Below, one piece after another: positions 1-5,624 of a DNA stretch of 5,624 nucleotides. Origin of the DNA: a bacterium (GTDB lineage: Bacteria; JALSQH01); the NCBI GenBank assembly GCA_027004335.1, contig JALTID010000003.1, forward strand, positions 1 to 5,624, given 5' to 3'. A program made the translations under genes and the position numbers. The stretch's first letter is position 1. The number at the start of each line of letters is the position of its first letter. The notes below the pieces were generated by a model. It saw only the letters and a list, made by a program, of their open reading frames with translations, ran no database searches and was not told where the DNA came from.

Positions 1-1
1 C

Positions 2-1615
<1,614 letters not shown>

Positions 1616-1619
<4 letters not shown>

Positions 1620-2170
1620 TAGTTGGATGGATCATCTTAGGTTTAATTGTTTTAACCATTCTATGGGTAATTGGAACCTACAATTCTCTAGTCGCCCTCA
1701 GAAACAGGGTAAGAAATGCATGGAAACAGATATCTGTACAGTTAAAAAGAAGACATGATCTTATTCCCAACCTGGTGGAAACAGTAAAAGACTACATGGA
1801 ATATGAGCAGGAAACACTTGAAAAGGTTATACAGGCAAGAAATGCTGCTACCACGGCACGATCTCCAAAAGAACAGGCAGAGGCTGAAGGAGCAGTAACC
1901 GCTGCTCTGAGACAACTCTTTGCAGTAGTGGAAAATTATCCCCAGCTAAAAGCCAACGAGAATGTTCAAAAATTGATGGAAGAGCTTACCACCACTGAGA
2001 ACAAAATCGCCTTTGCAAGGCAACTCTACAATGATCTGGTGATGAAATACAACACAAGAATAGAACAATTTCCAGCAAATATTGTGGCAGGATGGTTTAG
2101 CTTCAAGCCATTTGAATTCTTTGAAATACCTGAAGAAGAAAAAGAAGTACCCCAGGTTAATCTTAGATGA
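1616..2170 (+). CDS. lemA: LemA family membrane protein
   Basis: A 184-residue LemA protein, the usual length for the family. An N-terminal membrane anchor (about residues 2-21) is followed at once by the hallmark TYNSLVALRNRVRNAW segment and QLKRRHDLIPNLVETVKDY (42-60). A long alpha-helical bundle ends in the conserved YNTRIEQFPANIVAGW and FKPFEFFEIPEEE segments. LemA proteins are thought to be anchored with a short N-terminal tail and a helical domain on the other face of the membrane. Their exact biochemical role is unsettled, but they recur beside HtpX-like M48 proteases, as here, where the next gene overlaps by 4 bp (ATGA). The start overlaps the hydrolase stop, also as ATGA, and has a strong Shine-Dalgarno site. 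The assignment rests on the whole-length match to family signatures. Confidence 0.95.
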
Positions 2171-3255
2171 TTGAAGACAGGATCCCCTGCCCCAACTGTG
2201 GGTTTTTAAATAAACCAGACGCACAGTTTTGTGAGCTGTGTGGTGAGCCTCTGCCTCCAGAGGCAAAAGAAAAGTTAGAAGAGAAAAAGCCATTTGTTTT
2301 CCCTTCACTTCCAGAGCTACCTGTAAAAGATGGGAGACTTGACTTCTACGAAGTCATTTCAAGAAATAAAAGAAATACCGTTCTGCTGGTTTTCCTTTTT
2401 ATCATGCTATTTGCCGCTGTGGGAGGTGCAATCGGATACCTCTATGGAAATTACAGAACAGGACTGATGGTCAGCAGCGGAGTTGCAATCCTGTGGGTTA
2501 TGGTAGCTCTTATCTGGGGAAAAGATATCTCACTTTCTTTCGTTGGTGCAGGGAGAGTTTCTCCTGAAGAAGAACCGATTCTTCATCATGTAGTTGAAGA
2601 GATGTCCATTGCAGCAGGAATTTCCAAACCAGCAGTATATGTGGTGGAAACAAAGGGGATGAATGCATTCTCTACTGGATTTTCACCTGAAAATTCTTCT
2701 GTTGCAGTGACCAGAGGAATGCTTGAAAATCTATCAAGGGAGGAACTCCAGGCTGTTATTGGTCATGAAATTTCCCATATACGGTTTTACGATACGAGAC
2801 TGATGATCACAGTTACTGCTCTTGCTGGTCTCATAGTAATTTTCTCAGATATTGCCTTGAGAGGATTCATTTTTATTGGGGGAAGGAGAAGCTGGGATGA
2901 AAGTGAGGAGTTTGACATACCATTTAAAGGCAACATCATTATTACCCTTCTCCTCCTTGGATTTGTAGCGCTTTCCCCCGTTATCGCCTTTCTCCTGCAG
3001 ATGGCAATTTCAAGAAAAAGAGAATTTATTGCAGACGCAGGTTCGGTGGAACTAACAAGAAACCCCGCAGGACTCAGAAAAACTCTTGAGAAATTACTTC
3101 AGGGGAATGTATTTGTTCCATCAGCGAGTAAGGGAAATCAGCACCTTTTCATTGTAAATCCATTGAAGGAAGATGCAGATATAAAAGACACAATTTTTGA
3201 AACACATCCCCCATTGAGAAAGAGAATTGAAATCTTAAAGCGGATGGAGGCATAG
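2167..3255 (+). CDS. HtpX-like M48 membrane metalloprotease with N-terminal zinc ribbon
   Basis: A 362-residue integral membrane zinc protease of family M48B, the group of the heat-shock protease HtpX that removes damaged membrane proteins. The catalytic motif HEISH spans residues 200-204, the third zinc ligand is Glu286 in KREFIAD, and THPP (346-349) is the usual C-terminal signature. Membrane segments are about 71-92, 97-117, 213-235 and 256-280. The protein is longer than typical HtpX (about 290) because the first 30 residues form a zinc ribbon with Cys8, Cys11, Cys22 and Cys25 (CPNC...CELC), followed by a charged and proline-rich linker to about residue 65. The ribbon is expected on the cytoplasmic side before the first membrane segment, by analogy with HtpX topology. 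The start overlaps the lemA stop as ATGA; only a weak AGGT (2154-2157) precedes it, so translation probably depends on coupling to lemA. All catalytic residues are present. A possible name is htpX, but the fusion makes strict orthology uncertain. Confidence 0.93.
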   Translation: MIEDRIPCPNCGFLNKPDAQFCELCGEPLPPEAKEKLEEKKPFVFPSLPELPVKDGRLDFYEVISRNKRNTVLLVFLFIMLFAAVGGAIGYLYGNYRTGLMVSSGVAILWVMVALIWGKDISLSFVGAGRVSPEEEPILHHVVEEMSIAAGISKPAVYVVETKGMNAFSTGFSPENSSVAVTRGMLENLSREELQAVIGHEISHIRFYDTRLMITVTALAGLIVIFSDIALRGFIFIGGRRSWDESEEFDIPFKGNIIITLLLLGFVALSPVIAFLLQMAISRKREFIADAGSVELTRNPAGLRKTLEKLLQGNVFVPSASKGNQHLFIVNPLKEDADIKDTIFETHPPLRKRIEILKRMEA

Positions 3256-3281
3256 AACCTTTCTACAATTTTACTGTCTAA
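3254..3281 (+). promoter_or_regulatory. Candidate ECF (sigma-E type) promoter for the sigma/anti-sigma pair
   Basis: AGAACCT (3254-3260), then 16 nt, then TCTAA (3277-3281). This follows the E. coli sigma-E pattern GGAACTT-N16-TCTGA/TCTAA, with the core AAC at 3256 and GTC at 3276, exactly 20 nt apart. The spacer is AT-rich and includes a T run. The -35 box overlaps the stop codon of the protease gene. Transcription would begin near 3287-3290. By eye, no other GAAC on this strand in the window has GTC at this spacing. Autoregulation by the downstream sigma factor is inferred. Confidence 0.6.
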
Positions 3282-3288
3282 ATTTTAC

Positions 3289-3921
3289 GTGGACGGAGAA
3301 CTTTTTGAATTGACAATTAACAGATTTAACGATCCAGATTTTGAGCTGGTTATCGCAGCGAGAAAGGGAAATGAAGATGCATTTTCGGAGCTGGTGCAAA
3401 AATATTCACACCAGGTTTTCTCTCTGAGCATGCGGATCCTCAACGACTATGGAGAAGCCGAAGATCTTACACAGGAAGTATTCATAAAAGTTTTCAAAAA
3501 GATAAACAGCTTTAAGGGTAAATCAAAATTTTCAACATGGCTGTACCAAATAACACTAAACGCTGCAATAAATCGGCTTAATTACTTAAAAAAACGGAGA
3601 CACTATGATTCAGGTTTTATAAACGAAACCTCAGTGAGAGGGGAGGATGAAGATTATGGAATTGAGGTCTCTTCAAATGAGAGAACATCAGAGGAAGATT
3701 ATATTGGCAAAGAAACATATCACAAGATCATAGAAGAAATTTATGCACTTCCGGAGGAATTCAGGGTGGTGATAATATTCAGAGATTTAGAAGAAAAATC
3801 TTATCAGGAAATAGCAGAAATTTTAAAATTACCGGAAGGTACAGTTAAATCAAGAATTCACAGGGCAAGAGAAGTTCTTAAAAAGAAACTTGAACCCTAT
3901 TTGAAGGATGGAGAAAAGTGA
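3289..3921 (+). CDS. ECF-type RNA polymerase sigma factor
   Basis: A sigma-70 family protein of the extracytoplasmic function group, 210 residues if started at GTG 3289. Region 2 spans about residues 30-101, with NEDAFSELVQKYSHQVFSL, the core-binding DLTQEVFIKVFK and the -10-recognising FSTWLYQITLNAAINRL. An acidic, variable linker follows (about 105-145). Region 4 spans about 146-203, with the helix-turn-helix SYQEIAEILKLPEGTVKSRI, which reads the -35 element. Regions 1 and 3 are absent, as in all ECF factors. It is expected to direct polymerase to a small stress regulon, and the next gene encodes its anti-sigma factor with a GTGA overlap. The start is uncertain: GTG 3289 has no Shine-Dalgarno site, whereas TTG 3310 lies 11 nt after GGAG (3295-3298) and would give MTINRFNDPDFELV, a more usual ECF N-terminus. 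The longer reading is listed as the outer bound. Confidence 0.94.
   Translation: MDGELFELTINRFNDPDFELVIAARKGNEDAFSELVQKYSHQVFSLSMRILNDYGEAEDLTQEVFIKVFKKINSFKGKSKFSTWLYQITLNAAINRLNYLKKRRHYDSGFINETSVRGEDEDYGIEVSSNERTSEEDYIGKETYHKIIEEIYALPEEFRVVIIFRDLEEKSYQEIAEILKLPEGTVKSRIHRAREVLKKKLEPYLKDGEK
3294..3298 (+). promoter_or_regulatory. Possible Shine-Dalgarno site for a TTG start at 3310
   Basis: CGGAG lies 11 nt upstream of the in-frame TTG 3310, slightly farther than ideal, and just after the predicted transcription start. It favours 3310 over GTG 3289 as the sigma factor start. The site is weak and the spacing is long. Confidence 0.4.
3904..3913 (+). promoter_or_regulatory. Shine-Dalgarno region for the anti-sigma gene
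   Basis: AAGGATGGAG offers two overlapping sites, AAGGA 9 nt and GGAG 4 nt before GTG 3918. It supports the GTGA overlap start and translational coupling with the sigma gene. Confidence 0.55.
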
Positions 3922-4709
3922 AAAGAGAAGAACTGTTGAAAAAAATTGATCTCTACATTGAAGGGGAATTATCTGGGAAAGAATTAGAAGAATTTAACAG
4001 ACTTGTTGAAAAGTGCCCTGAATGCAGAGAAGAAATACAAAAGTACAGGAACCTTCTCAAGCTTACCCATGCTGTGGCAAGATACAAACCAGCTCCCCCA
4101 CCAAACCTACATCTTAAGATCATGAAGAAAATAGAAGAAGAAAGATTTAGAGAGAAAAGTTCACCTCTCCTGCATTTCCTGGTGCCTGCATTGACACTGG
4201 CACTTATTTTAGCAATAATAGCAATCCCATCATTTCTTAACCTAACAGAAGAAAGCAGCGTACCGGCATCTTCCCATAGGGAAAACAGAAACATCACTCT
4301 AACGGAAAATAAAGATACCCTTCAAAATATGCAGGGACTTACCTCCCCATCACCTGCACCTGATGAAGCTTCTTTAAAGCTCGCCTCTGAAGAATTTAAT
4401 GACTTTATTAACACTATTCAGAATCAAAGGAAAAAACTTGAGAACAAAATCACATACATCTATCCCATAACTTCATCTGCCTCATGGAAAAAGTTAGCAG
4501 AATATTTGAGGCTAAGCGATGAACCAGTGAAAATAGCGATAAGACCAATTATCAAGAACAGAAATGTGGATTATGTTGATTTAATTTCACACCTTGATGA
4601 GGTAAGAAATACAAACCCTTATGTGGAAATTGAAGATGCTTCCACTTCTACAAGAGTTGCCGGAAATCCCGGTGCTGGTGTTGTGCTTCAGATCAGTGTT
4701 CTGAAGTAA
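3918..4709 (+). CDS. Membrane anti-sigma factor with degenerate zinc-finger N-terminus and unrecognised outer domain
   Basis: A 263-residue single-pass membrane protein that most likely sequesters the ECF sigma factor encoded just upstream. The N-terminal cytoplasmic part (1-82) has the anti-sigma layout: a helix with LYIEGELSGKELEEFNRLVE, then CPEC (Cys33, Cys36). Zinc-binding anti-sigma domains normally have HxxxCxxC; here the His position is Leu29, and no other His precedes Cys33, so zinc binding is doubtful. One membrane helix spans about residues 84-107 (FLVPALTLALILAIIAI). The remainder, about 155 residues, lies outside the membrane. It starts with a Ser/Thr/Pro/Asn-rich linker (108-150), then a helical stretch from EEFNDFINTIQNQRKKLE, then an alpha/beta-looking end. 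I do not recognise this domain; it is the presumed sensor. It contains no Cys. The gene starts with GTG overlapping the sigma stop. Its 3' end overlaps the opposing pseudouridine synthase gene by 17 bp. The role is inferred from the N-terminus, topology and gene order. Confidence 0.82.
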   Translation: MKREELLKKIDLYIEGELSGKELEEFNRLVEKCPECREEIQKYRNLLKLTHAVARYKPAPPPNLHLKIMKKIEEERFREKSSPLLHFLVPALTLALILAIIAIPSFLNLTEESSVPASSHRENRNITLTENKDTLQNMQGLTSPSPAPDEASLKLASEEFNDFINTIQNQRKKLENKITYIYPITSSASWKKLAEYLRLSDEPVKIAIRPIIKNRNVDYVDLISHLDEVRNTNPYVEIEDASTSTRVAGNPGAGVVLQISVLK

Positions 4710-5424
4710 ATTTTTTCCTCAGGTTTCTTACAAACCCCATTTCCTCACCGGTAAATTTTTTCATCTCTCCTCTTCTCATGCTACCAAGATAAATTTCTCC
4801 AAAAGAAAACCTGATCAATCTCATAACCTTATAACCAAGGGCTGAGAAAACTCTTCTAATTTCGTGATATTTACCTTCATGCAGCACAACTTCGTACCAG
4901 CTAAATTTACCTGTTTTTACAGGAGAAATAGCATCAAACTTACCTTTCTCCCCTTTTCCCATGGTAACCCCTTGCACAACTCTATCAAGCTCCTCTTCAG
5001 AAAGTTCTCCTCTTGTTTTAACCTTATATCTACGGGGGATCTCATATTTTGGATGTGTTAAAATGTATGAGAATTCTCCATCACTGGTAAGAATTACAAG
5101 CCCCTCGGTGTTCACATCAAGCCTCCCTGCAGGGAAAACCCCTTCTGGAATATCTTCTATCAGATCCATAAGTCCAGGGAAATCACCTCTTTTCTCAATT
5201 ACAGTTTCGTATCCTGCGGGCTTGTATAGTTTCAGGTAGAGTTGCTTTTTCCTTGGCCTTACCACCCTGTCCTCCACCACAACAACATCTCTGTCTTCTA
5301 TTACCTCACACCACGGTTCTTTTATTACTACCCCATTTACTTTTACCTTTCCCCCAAAAATCAAATCATCAGATCTCCTTCGGGAAAACAAGCCGGAAGA
5401 GGCTATGTATTTATTCAATCTCAT
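4693..5424 (-). CDS. RsuA/RluB-family rRNA pseudouridine synthase
   Basis: A 243-residue enzyme that isomerises a uridine in ribosomal RNA to pseudouridine. An S4 RNA-binding domain covers residues 1 to about 48 (MRLNKYIASSGLFSRRRSDD, then KVKVNG). The catalytic core carries GRLDVNTEGLVILTSDG with nucleophile Asp103. RRYKVKTRGELSEEEL follows, then the family motif EGKYHEIRRVFSALGYKVMRL (from 183), written with a conserved Arg pair. The scpB neighbour favours RluB (23S rRNA), which commonly follows scpA-scpB in many bacteria. However, KYHEIRR is closer to the KYHQVKR form of RsuA (16S rRNA) than to the NRQVRR form of RluB, so the target base is left open. ATG 5424 is the first start and lies 14 bp inside scpB. 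No clear Shine-Dalgarno site precedes it, so translation is probably coupled to scpB. The C-terminal codons overlap the anti-sigma gene on the other strand. Confidence 0.93.
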   Translation of the reverse strand: MRLNKYIASSGLFSRRRSDDLIFGGKVKVNGVVIKEPWCEVIEDRDVVVVEDRVVRPRKKQLYLKLYKPAGYETVIEKRGDFPGLMDLIEDIPEGVFPAGRLDVNTEGLVILTSDGEFSYILTHPKYEIPRRYKVKTRGELSEEELDRVVQGVTMGKGEKGKFDAISPVKTGKFSWYEVVLHEGKYHEIRRVFSALGYKVMRLIRFSFGEIYLGSMRRGEMKKFTGEEMGFVRNLRKKFTSEH

Positions 5425-5624
5425 CTTCAGGTAATAAACTTAATTGCTTTGAAGCAGTTTCCTCAAGGAAATCTTCTATCTCTTCAAGAGATGGAAGGTC
5501 TTCCAGCGATTCCAGATTAAAAATTTTCAGGAATAGATCAGTTGTTACCAGTAGCTGAGCTCCACCAGTACCAGGTTTTTTGCCACTTATTTTAATAAAC
5601 CCTTTCTCAAGGAGATGCTTGACA
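5411..5624 (-). CDS. scpB: Segregation and condensation protein ScpB, C-terminal end (5' part outside window)
   Basis: The last 70 residues of ScpB, the winged-helix subunit of the SMC-ScpA-ScpB condensin that compacts and segregates the chromosome. Reading on the minus strand from the right edge gives VKHLLEKGFIKISG, then GGAQLLVTTDLFLKIFNLES, then LEDLPSLEEIEDFLEE, ending in LPEDEIE at TAA 5411-5413. This matches the second winged-helix domain of the family, whose consensus has 'LlekGLI..G', '.Y.tT..FL..FgL.sL.dLP.l'. The usual GRP and Tyr before the TT pair are replaced by GGAQLL. Its 3' end overlaps the pseudouridine synthase start by 14 bp, so the two are translated from one transcript. 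The scpA gene would be expected beyond the right edge. Confidence 0.88.
   Translation of the reverse strand, partial: VKHLLEKGFIKISGKKPGTGGAQLLVTTDLFLKIFNLESLEDLPSLEEIEDFLEETASKQLSLLPEDEIE

Noticed and set aside
1674-1693. GGAACC followed by GTC inside lemA, resembling an ECF promoter
   Set aside because: AAC to GTC spacing is 16 nt, not 20, and it lies within the coding region just after the lemA membrane anchor codons, with no gene start that it would serve.
1946-2308. Open frame on the minus strand across lemA and the protease
   Set aside because: Antisense shadow; it contains a run of Phe complementary to the Glu/Lys codons at the lemA end and has no recognisable domain.
4701-4740. Possible terminator at the anti-sigma 3' end (T run near 4701-4706)
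   Set aside because: Only 4-bp stems can be drawn (CTGA/TCAG, GTTT/AAAC) and the T run does not follow a GC-rich hairpin.
4864-5558. Several overlapping + strand frames across the pseudouridine synthase and scpB
   Set aside because: Complement of conserved minus-strand genes, with Ser/Leu/Pro-rich translations, no Shine-Dalgarno sites and no family signatures.

Overview
The window is a dense stretch of bacterial chromosome with almost no intergenic DNA. It is AT-rich (GC estimated by eye at a little under 40%), and arginine is mostly encoded by AGA/AGG. Shine-Dalgarno sites, 4-bp ATGA/GTGA overlaps, NAD-dependent DNA ligase, ScpB and an ECF sigma factor all mark it as bacterial. The codon habits would fit a thermophilic or anaerobic low-GC lineage, but no phylum can be fixed from the sequence alone. 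There are no mobile elements, CRISPR arrays or RNA genes.

Left part (1-3255, + strand): a tightly coupled operon. It opens with the 3' end of ligA (tandem HhH motifs, then BRCT). An alpha/beta-hydrolase follows with an 8-bp overlap and carries an unusual lysine-rich C-terminal tail. Next come LemA (4-bp overlap) and an HtpX-type M48 membrane metalloprotease (4-bp overlap) with an added N-terminal four-cysteine zinc ribbon. LemA next to an M48 protease is a recurrent bacterial pairing associated with envelope protein quality control.

Middle (3256-4709, + strand): an ECF sigma factor and a GTGA-overlapping membrane anti-sigma factor. The short gap before the sigma gene holds a sequence that matches the sigma-E type promoter pattern (AGAACCT, 16 nt, TCTAA). 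This suggests that the sigma factor transcribes its own gene. The promoter position also raises the question of whether translation starts at GTG 3289 or at TTG 3310. The anti-sigma factor keeps a CxxC motif but lacks the usual zinc-ligand histidine, and it has one membrane segment and an unrecognised outer domain of about 155 residues.

Right part (4693-5624, - strand): an RsuA/RluB-family pseudouridine synthase preceded by the 3' end of scpB, with a 14-bp overlap. This is the widespread scpB-pseudouridine synthase arrangement. The synthase converges on the anti-sigma gene with a 17-bp tail-to-tail overlap and no visible terminator.

Taken together, the centre (hydrolase, LemA, zinc-ribbon M48 protease, ECF sigma, anti-sigma) reads as a candidate envelope-stress module placed between two housekeeping loci. 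The parts are known families. The new elements are the combination, the zinc-ribbon fusion, the basic hydrolase tail and the unrecognised sensor domain.
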